A stretch of 64,000 nt of DNA from NCBI RefSeq assembly GCF_004923315.1, contig NZ_CP039648.1, positions 655,001 through 719,000 of the forward strand. The letters run 5' to 3'. The translations under genes and the position numbers were made by a program. Each line of letters begins with the position of its first letter. The stretch's first letter is position 1. Below are positions 21,694 through 30,997 of the stretch, one piece after another. The notes beneath the pieces are model-generated. The model did not search any database. It had not been told where the DNA came from and worked only from the letters and a program-made list of their open reading frames with translations. The stretch is from Azospirillum sp. TSA2s (GTDB taxonomy: Bacteria; Pseudomonadota; Alphaproteobacteria; Azospirillales; Azospirillaceae).

Positions 21694-23096
21694 CCCGCAC
21701 TCTCCGCCACCGCTTCCCCGGCGGCCGGCTTAGGCTCCGGCTCCGGCGGCTCGACCCGGCGGGTGACGAAGCCGATGGGGATGTTGGACAGCCCGTCGGG
21801 CAACTCCCGCCGCACCGCCCGTTCCAGCTTCGCCTCCACCAGCTTGGCACCCTCCAGCGGCGTGCCGGCCAGGATCACGCCGAAGGACGCGCCCTGCTGG
21901 CCGAAGTCGCAGGCGAGGTCGGTATCGCGCAGGCTGCCGCGCACCGCCGTGCCGATGGCGGCGGCAAGGTCGGCGCGCTGGGCGACGGACAGGCGGGACA
22001 GGCCGGTTGGGCGGATGGTGATGGCGGTCGTCTCGAACCCCATGCGGCGGCCGAGCAGCGCCAGGAACTCCGCCTGCCGGCCGATGTAGCTGGATGAGTA
22101 GAGCGCGTCGTCGGTGAAGACGCGCTGTTCGTTGGCGGTGCGGAACTGGCGCGCCTTGGCCAGCGCGGTGCCGATCCATTCGCACAGGATGCGGAAATTC
22201 TCGACCGTGTTGACGCTGAGGTCGGTGAAGCCCAGGCTTTCGACCTTCACCATGCCGACCACCTCGCCGGTGTCGCTGCTGATCAGCGGTCCGGCCAGCA
22301 CGCCTTCGCCGGCCAGGATGCGTTCGTCCTCCACCCGGTTGACGCAGAGCTGCCGCTGGCGGGCGATCACGGTCTGGAATAGGGGCGTGCCGCTGTCGAA
22401 CCAGCGGGAATAGCTGTCGTTGTCGTCGTCCCACCCCTCGTTCGTCACCGATTCCAGCACGTCGTTGTTCAGCAGGAACAGCGAGAACTTCTCTGGCTTC
22501 ATGACGGTGCGGACAAGGTCGGCGACGCCCAGCATCACCTCCCCCTCGTCCAGATGGTCGATGGATTTTGCAGCCTGATAGAGGGTGAAGACGGTGCGCA
22601 GCTGGCCGGCGACGCGGGTCTCCAGGCTCTCCTTCACCGATTTCAGCGCGCGGTAGGACCGGGCGATGGCCTCCGCCTCCTGGCGGGCGGCGGCAAGGCC
22701 GGCGCGCAGTTCGTCACGCTCGCGCAGCTGGCGCATGCGCAGCTCGCCGAACAGCACGGCGGCGACCAGCCACAGGATCGGTTCGCGCGTCAGGGTGAAG
22801 AGATGGTCGTAGAGGTCCTGGTCGATGCCGGCATCGGGCATGTTGCCGAACCGCAGCGCCACCGACGCCACCAGCGCCGCCAGCACGCCCTCGCTGGTGC
22901 CGTACTGGATCGCCAGCAGCAGGACCGGGATCCAGAAGGGATGCGGCTGCACCCCGTCGAAGCGCAGCCCGGCGCCCAGCCAGACATCCAGCCCCAGCGC
23001 CACGGCGAAGAACAGCAGCAGCTCCAGCAGCGCGACCGGCCGCAAGCCGAACCAGCGGCGGGGGGACGCCGGAGAGGGGCTGGACTCTGCGCTCAT
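21690..23096 (-). CDS. pelD: PelD, c-di-GMP receptor of the Pel system
   Basis: 468 residues. Membrane helices lie at about 18-130, then a coiled coil, a GAF domain (about 190-330) and a degenerate GGDEF domain. The c-di-GMP inhibitory-site motif RxxD is present as RDTD at 390-393, the same tetrapeptide pattern used by P. aeruginosa PelD. The catalytic GGDEF motif is lost, so it should bind rather than make c-di-GMP. ATG at 23096. The last residues are Pro/Glu-rich. Pel synthesis is therefore expected to be switched on by c-di-GMP. Confidence 0.94.
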   Translation of the reverse strand: MSAESSPSPASPRRWFGLRPVALLELLLFFAVALGLDVWLGAGLRFDGVQPHPFWIPVLLLAIQYGTSEGVLAALVASVALRFGNMPDAGIDQDLYDHLFTLTREPILWLVAAVLFGELRMRQLRERDELRAGLAAARQEAEAIARSYRALKSVKESLETRVAGQLRTVFTLYQAAKSIDHLDEGEVMLGVADLVRTVMKPEKFSLFLLNNDVLESVTNEGWDDDNDSYSRWFDSGTPLFQTVIARQRQLCVNRVEDERILAGEGVLAGPLISSDTGEVVGMVKVESLGFTDLSVNTVENFRILCEWIGTALAKARQFRTANEQRVFTDDALYSSSYIGRQAEFLALLGRRMGFETTAITIRPTGLSRLSVAQRADLAAAIGTAVRGSLRDTDLACDFGQQGASFGVILAGTPLEGAKLVEAKLERAVRRELPDGLSNIPIGFVTRRVEPPEPEPKPAAGEAVAESAG

Positions 23097-23106
23097 GCCT
23101 GCACGC

Positions 23107-23811
23107 TCACTCGCGATGCAGATCGTTGGAGAAGTCGCTGTCGGAGGCGCGGCCGGCCTGGACCGGGGCGTCCGCGGAAGCGGGCACGGCGGGTGCGGCG
23201 ACCACCGGCCGCAGGCTGTCAATCATGCGCGTCACCACCCGCTGGGCAACGTTGTTGACGCTGTCGCGGCTGAAATAGCCGCGGCCGGCCTCCGACTGGC
23301 TGGAGGTCCACAGCACAACGCCGTCGGAGCTGCGGACCAGCCGGGCGTTCAGGCCGACCACCGGCTCCTCGCGCAGGCCATGCTGGTAACCATATTCAGA
23401 CACGCTGCCGGAGAGCACCGCGTCCACCCCCAGCGTCCGGCCGGCGGCCTGGGCGTCCGGCGGGGCGGCGTCGGCCGGCGCATCGGTTGCGGCGGCAGCG
23501 TCGGCGGCCGGCTTGGCGGCGGACAGGCGGCTGCGGACGCGGGACGCATCCATGCTGCGGATGCCCTCGACGCCGTACAGCTCGGTGGAGACGATGTCGG
23601 CGGCGATCTGGCCGGCATTGGGGTGGTTGGTCAGATTCTCGAAGGGCAGGACGGCGACGGTCGAGCCGGCCGGCAGCACGGCGCCCGGCTGGGCGAAGTC
23701 GCGGCTGTTGATCCGGCCGAAGCTGCAGCCCGCCAGCATCAGCCCAACCGTCAGCAGCGCCCCGCAGGCCCGCACAGTCTTGCCCTTCATTCCCGCACCC
23801 TTTCGCCGCAT
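23107..23811 (-). CDS. pelC: PelC, outer-membrane lipoprotein
   Basis: 234 residues. A Lys/Arg-rich start leads to the lipobox LMLAGC with Cys29, so it is a lipoprotein. TVAVLPFENLTNHPNAGQIAADI matches the PelC/CsgG-like fold. PelC forms a dodecameric ring guiding the polymer to PelB. ATG at 23811 is chosen because AAGGTGG lies about 7 bp upstream; ATG at 23790 is the alternative. Unlike other pel junctions there is a 41-bp gap upstream, carrying a palindrome and a TTAACCAT motif, so an internal promoter is possible. Confidence 0.9.
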   Translation of the reverse strand: MRRKGAGMKGKTVRACGALLTVGLMLAGCSFGRINSRDFAQPGAVLPAGSTVAVLPFENLTNHPNAGQIAADIVSTELYGVEGIRSMDASRVRSRLSAAKPAADAAAATDAPADAAPPDAQAAGRTLGVDAVLSGSVSEYGYQHGLREEPVVGLNARLVRSSDGVVLWTSSQSEAGRGYFSRDSVNNVAQRVVTRMIDSLRPVVAAPAVPASADAPVQAGRASDSDFSNDLHRE

Positions 23812-23827
23812 CGCCAGTCCACCTTTT

Positions 23828-23856
23828 TTAACCATAAAGTGTTGACACACCGTCAA
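23828..23856. promoter_or_regulatory. Palindrome and TTAACCAT motif between pelB barrel and pelC
   Basis: TTGAC-N5-GTCAA (23842-23856) overlaps the stop codon of the barrel gene, and TTAACCATAAAG (23828-23839) follows. The palindrome looks FNR-like but has a 7-bp rather than 6-bp TTGA/TCAA spacing. It may mark an internal promoter for pelC and the genes after it. Confidence 0.3.
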
Positions 23857-25598
23857 TAACGCCAGACCAGCGTGACGCCCGCGCTGTTCACCGCGCTGGC
23901 CGTGCCGCGCGCGGTAGATCGGGCATGGCTGGCCCGGAAATTCAGCTCCAGATTGTCCGCCGGTTCCCACCCCAGCGAGACGGCGCCCTGCGGTCCGCTG
24001 CGGCCCCGCCGGTCATAGGCGTAGCCGACCTGCAGCGCATAGCGGACATAGTCGGTCAGGTAATCCTCGGCATTCAACTGCAGCGCATGGACCTCGCGGG
24101 TCGCAGCCGGCAGCGGGACGTAAGGCTGGCCGAGCGCATCCTGCCGCTCCTCGCGGTCGGCGACATATTCGGCGTCCAGCACATAGGCTACGCTGGCCAG
24201 CGGCCCCGCCGCGTTCAGCGTGTAGCGCAATGATCCCTCCACCGTGGCGCTGCGCGCCAGATCGGCGTCGCCGGCGAGGCCATAGCGGTTGTAGCCGGCG
24301 CCAAGCGACAGGAACCAGCGGTCGGACAGCCGATCCTCGTGCTGGAAGAACAGGCGGTCGCGGCGGCCGCCGTCGACGATGCCCTCCAGGAAGGCGAAGC
24401 TCGGCTCGCTCCAGGCCAAGCCGGCGCGGGTCTCCGTCTCGTCGCCGCGCCAGCCATGGGTGTAGCCGGCGCCCAGCGTCTGCGGGGCGGCGTAGAGCGC
24501 CAGGGTGGAGCGCTCCAACTCCGGCCAGTCATGGACCAGCGCCGCCTCCAGCCGGGAGCGGGCGCCGTGGAAAGGCTCCAGCCGGCCGTCTTCCCGGCGG
24601 GCGGCGTCGACATCGACATCGCGGCGCTCAAGGCTCCAGGTGAAGGCGGTGGAGCGGCCGAGGTCCTGCACGCCGCTGAAACGGGCGATGCGCTGCATGT
24701 CGGCGTTGCGCACCTTCTGCCAGTCGAGATCGAGGCGGCTGCGGTCCGCATTTTCGTGCAGCAGCAGCGCCTTGCCCTGGATCAGCGAGGGTTCGTCTGG
24801 CGTCAGTTCCAGCGCCGTGTCATAGGCCCGGACCGCCTCGCGCCAGCGGCCGAGCCGCTCCTCCGCCTGGGCCAGCAGGGCGGTGGACTGGGCGTCGTTG
24901 GGATCCTGTTCCAGCAGGTCGCGCAACAGGGTCCGCGCCGGGCGGACGTCGCCGCCCTCCATCAGCGCCAGCGCGCGGAAATAGTCGAGACGCCGGCGGG
25001 CGGCACGGTCGGCGGCCTGCGCCTCGCGGCTCGGGGCGGCGGCGGGCGGGCGCGTCAAGGCGACGCTGAGGCCGTTGCGGTCGGTCGCGACCGTCGCCTC
25101 GACGCCGCTGGCGAGCACAAGGACGACGCTGTCGTAACCGTAGAGGATGTTGTCGACCCAGGACTCCAGCCGTTCAGGGACGCGGTCGAGCGCGACCTCG
25201 CCGAGCGGGCGGTCGAAGCGCAGGACCAGTTCGCGGCCGTCGCGCTGGGTTTCTGTGGCGACCGGGCCGGGCCAATGCAGGGCGAAGCGGGCTGCGCGGT
25301 CCTCGCGCACGGCTTCGAGGCGGGCCGAGGCCGTTTGGGCGTGGGCGGGGGTGGTGGTGAGGATTGCGAGGAGGAGGGCGAAGCGAATGGCTCCCTCTCC
25401 CGCCCCGGGAGAGGGAAGGGGCCCATGGCGGAAGCCATGGGAAGGGTGAGGGGTGGTGCAAGGAACCATGCGCTTCTGGTTTCTTGCCTCACCCCTCACC
25501 CTCCCCGCGCCTTCGGCGCGGGTCCCCTCCCTCTCCCGGGACGGGAGAGGGATGTCCTTCTCAGAGGCGCGCACGCGATCACGGAAGGGCCAGGACAC
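23853..25598 (-). CDS. pelB: PelB C-terminal half as a separate gene: AMIN-like, TPR and beta-barrel outer-membrane porin
   Basis: 581 residues if started at GTG 25598, which has GGAGG six bases upstream and overlaps the TPR gene by 20 bp. Residues about 17-69 are encoded by a 159-bp fold-back repeat. The true signal peptide follows at about 70-88 (FALLLAILTTTPAHAQ). Then come an AMIN-like beta domain (about 92-178), two or three TPRs (about 200-290) and a C-terminal barrel of alternating strands ending LVWRY, a normal barrel end. In P. aeruginosa this is the C-terminal part of one 1193-residue PelB. No start codon lies between repeat and signal peptide. Confidence 0.85.
   Translation of the reverse strand: MSWPFRDRVRASEKDIPLPSREREGTRAEGAGRVRGEARNQKRMVPCTTPHPSHGFRHGPLPSPGAGEGAIRFALLLAILTTTPAHAQTASARLEAVREDRAARFALHWPGPVATETQRDGRELVLRFDRPLGEVALDRVPERLESWVDNILYGYDSVVLVLASGVEATVATDRNGLSVALTRPPAAAPSREAQAADRAARRRLDYFRALALMEGGDVRPARTLLRDLLEQDPNDAQSTALLAQAEERLGRWREAVRAYDTALELTPDEPSLIQGKALLLHENADRSRLDLDWQKVRNADMQRIARFSGVQDLGRSTAFTWSLERRDVDVDAARREDGRLEPFHGARSRLEAALVHDWPELERSTLALYAAPQTLGAGYTHGWRGDETETRAGLAWSEPSFAFLEGIVDGGRRDRLFFQHEDRLSDRWFLSLGAGYNRYGLAGDADLARSATVEGSLRYTLNAAGPLASVAYVLDAEYVADREERQDALGQPYVPLPAATREVHALQLNAEDYLTDYVRYALQVGYAYDRRGRSGPQGAVSLGWEPADNLELNFRASHARSTARGTASAVNSAGVTLVWRY
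25393..25551. repeat. 159-bp fold-back repeat inside the pelB barrel 5' region
   Basis: Both ends carry a 23-bp hairpin of CCCTCTCCC/GGGAGAGGG type. The centre holds nested inverted GGGTGAGGGG/CCCCTCACCC arms. It is 159 bp, exactly 53 codons, and is open in the barrel frame. It resembles the palindromic intergenic repeats scattered through high-GC alphaproteobacterial genomes. Confidence 0.85.
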
Positions 25599-28572
25599 GG
25601 CGGGCCTCCGGCAGTCGTCCGTTTTCGATCAGCATCGATGCGTAGTCGGCCCTCAGTTGGCGGTCGGCCGGACGGCGCTTGCGCAGGGACTCGAACAGCG
25701 CCACGGCGTCGTCGACCTTGCCCAGCCGGTTCAGCAAATTCGCCTCCGTCTGGACCGCCGCGTCGCCACGGCCGGCGCGGTGGCGCAACTGGGACAGGGC
25801 GGTACGGTAGAAGGGAACCGCCGCGGTCGGGCGCTTCAGCGCGGTCAACGCCTCGCCCAGGAAGTAATGGGCTTCGTAATCGTCGGGGCCTGTGGCGACG
25901 TAGCGCCGCAGCAGCCGTTCGGCGTCGGCGAGACGGTTCTCGTCATAGGCCAGCATGCCGAGTTGGCGCAGCGCATCGGCGTCGTCGGGCTTGCGCGTCA
26001 GCAGGGCGGTCCAGGCCTGGGCGGCGGCGGCCCGCTGCCCGGTCTGCTCGGCGAGGCGGGCGTAGCGGCGCAGGCGGTCGGGGGCGGCTTCCTCCGGCAC
26101 GGCGGTGCGCAGGGCCTGGGCCAGTTCCTTGCCCTTGCCGGCCGCCGCCAGCGCCTCGATGTAGGGAGCCTTCAGCGCCGGTTGCGCCGGAGCCTCGCCC
26201 TGGCCGCCGAGCCCGGCGATGACGCGGCGCCCGCCGCCATACTCGGCGAGGCGGTCGTACCATGCCGCCTGCTCGGCCGGGCTGGACGCGGCCTTGGCCC
26301 GTGACTCGATCCAGTCCAGACCGGCGGCGGGCGGACGCGGCCCCCAGAGATAGGCGAGCTGCCGGAAATCCTCGCTCTGCGGCCCCTGCCCGGCCGCCAG
26401 CCGCTGCAGGGCCTGCTCGGCCCCGGCCTTGTCGCCGAGCGCCAGCAGGGATGATGCCGGCTCACGCCGCTTGTCGGCGGGCAAGCGGTCGTCGGTGGCG
26501 CGCGCCAGCAGATAGCGGCGCAAATCGGCCTTGCGGCCCAACTTCGTCAGCGTGTCGCGGTAAAGCGCATCCTCCGCCTCGGCCAGCGGTGCGGCGGAGG
26601 CCCGGCTTTGCAGCAGGGCGGCGAGGTCGGGCAGCGCATTCGCCTTGGCCGCCGCATCGGCATAGACGCCGAGCCAATCTTCGCCGGATCTGCCACCGCC
26701 TTGGCTCTCCGCCCAGCCACGCAGCAGCGGCAGGGCGGCGCGATAGGCCTTGTGGTCGAGCAGCATGGTGACGATGGCCTGCTGTTCGGCGTCCGACAAA
26801 TTGCCCTTCGCCAGCTTGGCGGTCAGGTGACGGGTCAGTTCCTCCGAACGGCCGGCGCCGGCCAACGCGGCGATATAGGCGGACTCCACCTCCGTGCCGC
26901 CATCCGCCAGCAGCGGGGCCAGCAGCGGCAGCGCCTCCGCCGGTTTGCCGGTGGCGGTCAGGGCATTGGCGAGGGCCAGACGGCTGCGCGGCGAGGGATC
27001 AAGCGCGAAGGCGCGCTGCGAGGCGGCAAGGGCCAGCGCCGCCGCCGGGGGCGAATTGACGGCGCGCTCGGCGGCGCTGCCGGCGATGTCCTGCAACAGG
27101 CCGACCGGCAGCTTGGGCTGACCGGCCAGCCAATCGGCGACGGCGGTGGGATCGCCGGCCTTGGCGGCCAGCCGGGCCCAGCCCTGCCCGGCGGCCGGCG
27201 ACGGCGTCACCTGCCTCCGCGCCTCGAACCAAGCAAGCCCAGCCGGCGCGCGGTCGAGGTCGATGAACAGGGCGGCAAGCTCCTCCAACTGCTCGTCGGG
27301 AATGCCGCCGGACAGCGGCAGCCGGTCGAAGGCGGCGGTCGCCGCGCCGTGGCGGCCGGCACGGTCGAGGATGCGAATGGCAGCCAATTGGTCACCGGGA
27401 GTCAGCCCGTCACCGGCAAGGCCGCGCTCCGCCCACCCCGCGGCGGCGGCGGGATCGCCGCGGCCGAGCGCGATGTTGGCGGCCAGCAGCGGATAATCGT
27501 CCAGGAATTCGTCGCCCAATTCGCGGTAGAGGCGGTCGGGGAAGCTGCGGTCGCCGTCGCGCAAGGCGCTTTCCGCCAGCTCGGCCAGTACCCAGTCGGG
27601 GACCAGATGCAGGTCGCGCCCCTTGGTCGCCGCCAGCGCCGGGCGAAGCATGCCGGCATTCACCTCCAGTGCCAGCAGCCGCCCGAACTGGACATCCTCG
27701 ACCGGGCCGGGAAGCGCCGACAGGCGGGTCCGCGCCTCCTCCCGGCGGTCGGCGGCGATCAACAGGTCGATGTAGGTCAGTTCCAGCGCCAGCACAGGAT
27801 TGCGCCCCTTCACCTGCGGTTCGATCAGCCGCAGGCCAAGGTCGGGACGGGACGCCGCGGCGAGCTGGCTCGCCAGACCGATCATGTCGGCGACGGTGGG
27901 ATTCTCGCCCAGCCAGCGCCGGGCACGCTCGAACGCCTCCTCCTCGCGGTCGAGGTCGATCAGCAGGCTCATCAGCAATTCGCGGCTGTCCGGCTGGATC
28001 TCGCCCTTGGCACGGTCGTCGGCGCGCAACAACCAGTCCACCGCCCCGGCAGGATCGCCGCGAGCGGCCAGCAGTGCCGCCAGTTCCTGCGGAGCCTCGA
28101 CATCATCGGGACGCAGGGGGCAGTAGCGGGTCAGCGCCTCCACCTTCAGTGCCATGCGATTGCGGAAGCCGGCGGCATAGGCGAGGTCGCGGTAGAGGTC
28201 GGCGCTGTGGCGCAGCTCCGCCAGGGCCTTCAGGTTTTCCAGATAATCGCCGGGCCGCTGCGCATCCTGGTAGAGGCGGTTCAGCAACTCCCGCGCTTCG
28301 ACGGACGCCGGCTCGGCGGCGACGAACTCCTCGGTCAGGGCGATGGCGCGCTCGAGGTCGCCCTGGGCCAGCGACAGCCGGGTCAGCGGCATCACCGTGG
28401 TGCCGCTGCGGTCGCCGGCGGCATAGCGCTGCTCGTAGACCGCGCGGGCGCTGTCGTAATCGCGGTCGCGGAACTTCTGCAGGGCAAGTTCGCCGCTGTG
28501 CGGGATCAGCAGCAAACTGGCGCCGATGCCCACGAGCAGCACCAGCAGGACGACGAGGATGTTCGCGCGCAT
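25579..28572 (-). CDS. pelB: PelB N-terminal half as a separate gene: membrane-anchored periplasmic TPR scaffold
   Basis: 997 residues. An N-terminal anchor (about 4-24, ILVVLLVLLVGIGASLLLIP) is followed by many TPR-like helical repeats through to the end, for example FRDRDYDSARAVYEQRYAAGD and LGMLAYDENRLADAERLLRRYV. This matches the periplasmic TPR part of PelB, which in Pseudomonas docks PelA and leads polymer to the barrel. The gene stops cleanly after ARRVLALP, before the barrel gene. It starts 7 bp after the deacetylase stop. The sum of both halves is longer than Pseudomonas PelB. Confidence 0.88.
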   Translation of the reverse strand: MRANILVVLLVLLVGIGASLLLIPHSGELALQKFRDRDYDSARAVYEQRYAAGDRSGTTVMPLTRLSLAQGDLERAIALTEEFVAAEPASVEARELLNRLYQDAQRPGDYLENLKALAELRHSADLYRDLAYAAGFRNRMALKVEALTRYCPLRPDDVEAPQELAALLAARGDPAGAVDWLLRADDRAKGEIQPDSRELLMSLLIDLDREEEAFERARRWLGENPTVADMIGLASQLAAASRPDLGLRLIEPQVKGRNPVLALELTYIDLLIAADRREEARTRLSALPGPVEDVQFGRLLALEVNAGMLRPALAATKGRDLHLVPDWVLAELAESALRDGDRSFPDRLYRELGDEFLDDYPLLAANIALGRGDPAAAAGWAERGLAGDGLTPGDQLAAIRILDRAGRHGAATAAFDRLPLSGGIPDEQLEELAALFIDLDRAPAGLAWFEARRQVTPSPAAGQGWARLAAKAGDPTAVADWLAGQPKLPVGLLQDIAGSAAERAVNSPPAAALALAASQRAFALDPSPRSRLALANALTATGKPAEALPLLAPLLADGGTEVESAYIAALAGAGRSEELTRHLTAKLAKGNLSDAEQQAIVTMLLDHKAYRAALPLLRGWAESQGGGRSGEDWLGVYADAAAKANALPDLAALLQSRASAAPLAEAEDALYRDTLTKLGRKADLRRYLLARATDDRLPADKRREPASSLLALGDKAGAEQALQRLAAGQGPQSEDFRQLAYLWGPRPPAAGLDWIESRAKAASSPAEQAAWYDRLAEYGGGRRVIAGLGGQGEAPAQPALKAPYIEALAAAGKGKELAQALRTAVPEEAAPDRLRRYARLAEQTGQRAAAAQAWTALLTRKPDDADALRQLGMLAYDENRLADAERLLRRYVATGPDDYEAHYFLGEALTALKRPTAAVPFYRTALSQLRHRAGRGDAAVQTEANLLNRLGKVDDAVALFESLRKRRPADRQLRADYASMLIENGRLPEARRVLALP

Positions 28573-28579
28573 CGCCGCC

Positions 28580-30997
28580 CTACCCCGCCGCGCCGTTCGC
28601 CGGGCGGATCCGCAGCAGCAGCGGCGCGATGGCGGAGACCGGCACCGTCAGCGCCAGCCGGCCCTCCGCATCCGCATCGGCGCTGCCCGACCACAGCCGG
28701 GTTCCGTCACGCTCCGCCGTGACCGTCCAGCGGCCGGGCTGCGGCACATGCCAGACCATGGCGCCTTCGCCATAGCCGGTGGCGGAGACGCGGAAGCCTT
28801 GCCCTTCGCCGGCAAAGGCGGAAAAGGCCCAACGTCCCTGGACCAGATAGGGCACTGCGGCCGGCGGGTCGCGATCGGCGCGGTCGGTCTCCGTCAGCGC
28901 CACCACCGGCTCCGCCACCGCCGGGTCGAGCGTCACATAGAGGCTGCCCTGGCTGTGGCGCTGGCCCAGCACGCCGATGGAGCGGGCGAAGTCGACCGCA
29001 CTGGCGCTGGCATGGTCGAAGCGCAGCGTGTTCAGCGCCCCGCGGTCGCGCACGCGCCAGCGCCGCCCGACATCCGCCCCGCCCGCCAGCGGCTCGAACC
29101 GGGTGGTGTAGAAGCCTTCGGCGATGCGGGCGTAGGTGGAGGCGGCGACCGGCGCCAGTTCCTGCCCGTGGGCGGCGGTCAGCACCGAGACCAGAGCGTT
29201 CAGGCTGGCGGCCTTCTGGCCGCTGTACATATGGTAATAGACGTTGAAGGGCTTCAGCCGGATCGGGCTGCCGGCGTGCCGCATCGTGTTGATCAGATTG
29301 CGGTAGCCGTAGAATCGGCCGGTCCAAAGCTCGGTATAGGTGTTCTCGTTGCTGCCGGCGGCGTAAATCTGCCGCTCCGCCCCCACCGGCAGGCCGATCG
29401 GCGGCAGGCCGGTGATGGAGGGGAAATCGGCGTCGAAGCGGGCATCGCCGCCATTGATGTTGACCCCGCCCGCCTTGCGCACCGCGGCCAGCGCCGCCTC
29501 GAACGGCGAGGTATCGCCCGACCATTGCACCAGCACCGCCCGCTTGCCGGTCGGAGCCAGCCGGGTGAAATAGTCGAGCGCGCCGCCGATCTCCTGGTCG
29601 AGATCGAAGGGCTGCTGCAGATAGGCGCGCGGCACGGCGTAGCGGCCAATGTCGGACACCTCCCCCGCCTCCTCCGCCGCATGGTCGTTGGCCTTGCCGG
29701 GGCGATAGCTGCTCTCGCGATTGAGGAAGGGCGCCTCGTTCTGCCGGCTGTAATCCTTGAAAAAAGCCCATTGGAAGGGGTGGGTCCAGGTGTGGCTGGA
29801 CGGCTCCACCTGTGGCAGGGCGAACAGCTTCTTCGCCGCCTCCAGCGACTCCGGCGTGCCCTTCCATGTCGGGTCGAGGTCGCCGACGATCGGGGCGACG
29901 CTGACCGGCAGGTCGGGAAACGGCTCGATGGCGGCGGTGCGCACCATGTCGGCGGACAGCACGCGGCGGGAGGCATAGGGCGCCACCTCCGTCACGTTGC
30001 GCCAACCGTCGCCGTCGATGTGGCTGAAATAGATGCGCCGGCCCGACAGGGTGGTGACGTCGGGCTTCGGCAGGTCGTCGGTGGCGAAACTGTCGCGGAA
30101 GAAGGCGAAGGGATCGACGATCCATTGCCGGCGGTTGTACTCGGCGTCGAAATAGCGGCTGTAGCCGTCGGTGACCAGCCCGCCGGACGGGCCGGTGACC
30201 ACCAGATGGCTGTCGCTCGCCGGATCGTCGCCGCGCCGCATCACCAGATGGGAGGCGAAGCGCTCGTCGGTCTTGCGGAAAAGCGGATAGCCGGGCAGCA
30301 CCCCCGACAGCGGCCGTTCGAAGCCGATCATGCCGTCGGCCAGCGCCGGCCGGGATTTGTAGGTCAGGTCGGAATAGCCGTCGTCGTCGCGCAGTCCGAA
30401 CCGGGCGAAGAAGCGGTTGGAAAGCGCCAGCGGCACCGGCTTGCCGCCGCGCTCCAGCCGGACGCCCGACTGGCCCAGGACGGCGAAGCGGACGCCGCGG
30501 TCCATCGCCCGCCCGGCCCAGGCGATGTAGGTGCCGACATCGGCGAAGGGCTCTCCCGCGAACCAGGTGACGACGCCGCGCAGGTCGGGATAGCGCGACA
30601 GGTCGGGCAGCCCGTCGGCGACGTTCCAATAGACCACCGACAGGCCGAGATGGTTCAGCGGCAGCTCCACCATCGTGTGGATGCGGCTGAGACGGATCGT
30701 GTTTTCCTCGCGCAGGTCGACCAGCGCCAGGATGGTGCGCGGCACCGTCTGCTGGGCCGTCATCGCTGTCGGCGGCGAGCCGGCGGCGAGCACGGAAGTG
30801 GCCATGCCGGGCAGAAGCAGGCCGAGGGCGAGCGCAGCTGCGTAGCAAAGGCGATTGGGGGGCCGCCTCCCTCGGCCGTCATTCCCGCGAAGGCGGGAAT
30901 CCAGCCGGTGCACCGGAGCAACTGAGGAGCCGCCTGGATCCCCGCCTTCGCGGGGATGACGGCCGACAATCGCCCCTATAAGCTCACAGCCTCTCAC
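28580..30997 (-). CDS. pelA: PelA deacetylase half as a separate secreted protein
   Basis: 805 residues from a GTG that overlaps the hydrolase stop (GTGA). Residues about 11-42 are encoded by a 95-bp repeat. A signal peptide core follows (about 52-70, AAALALGLLLPGMATSVLAA). The polysaccharide deacetylase core shows HIDGDG (metal-binding Asp) and SHTWTHPF (HxxxH), as in the PelA CE domain that partially de-N-acetylates Pel. A beta-rich C-terminal domain follows. No in-frame ATG, GTG or TTG lies between repeat and signal peptide. In Pseudomonas this domain is fused to the hydrolase. Confidence 0.88.
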   Translation of the reverse strand: MRGCELIGAIVGRHPREGGDPGGSSVAPVHRLDSRLRGNDGRGRRPPNRLCYAAALALGLLLPGMATSVLAAGSPPTAMTAQQTVPRTILALVDLREENTIRLSRIHTMVELPLNHLGLSVVYWNVADGLPDLSRYPDLRGVVTWFAGEPFADVGTYIAWAGRAMDRGVRFAVLGQSGVRLERGGKPVPLALSNRFFARFGLRDDDGYSDLTYKSRPALADGMIGFERPLSGVLPGYPLFRKTDERFASHLVMRRGDDPASDSHLVVTGPSGGLVTDGYSRYFDAEYNRRQWIVDPFAFFRDSFATDDLPKPDVTTLSGRRIYFSHIDGDGWRNVTEVAPYASRRVLSADMVRTAAIEPFPDLPVSVAPIVGDLDPTWKGTPESLEAAKKLFALPQVEPSSHTWTHPFQWAFFKDYSRQNEAPFLNRESSYRPGKANDHAAEEAGEVSDIGRYAVPRAYLQQPFDLDQEIGGALDYFTRLAPTGKRAVLVQWSGDTSPFEAALAAVRKAGGVNINGGDARFDADFPSITGLPPIGLPVGAERQIYAAGSNENTYTELWTGRFYGYRNLINTMRHAGSPIRLKPFNVYYHMYSGQKAASLNALVSVLTAAHGQELAPVAASTYARIAEGFYTTRFEPLAGGADVGRRWRVRDRGALNTLRFDHASASAVDFARSIGVLGQRHSQGSLYVTLDPAVAEPVVALTETDRADRDPPAAVPYLVQGRWAFSAFAGEGQGFRVSATGYGEGAMVWHVPQPGRWTVTAERDGTRLWSGSADADAEGRLALTVPVSAIAPLLLRIRPANGAAG
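30872..30966. repeat. 95-bp inverted repeat, copy 1, inside the pelA deacetylase 5' region
   Basis: Two 33-bp arms with TCGGCCGTC ends flank a 29-bp centre. Each arm is itself a hairpin, CATTCCCGCGAAGGCGGGAAT in one and the CCCC/GGGG variant in the other. It matches copy 2 (46478-46572) in length and arms but in opposite orientation. Confidence 0.9.

Noticed and set aside
23842..23856. FNR box before pelC
   Set aside because: The TTGA/TCAA spacing is 7 bp, not 6, so it is kept only as an unassigned palindrome.
25393..25551. A CRISPR array, suggested by repeated short palindromes
   Set aside because: There are only two terminal hairpins in one fold-back unit, no regular spacers and no cas genes.
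28526..30925. A 799-codon plus-strand frame opposite the PelA deacetylase gene
   Set aside because: Shadow frame without domains; the minus strand encodes the deacetylase motifs.
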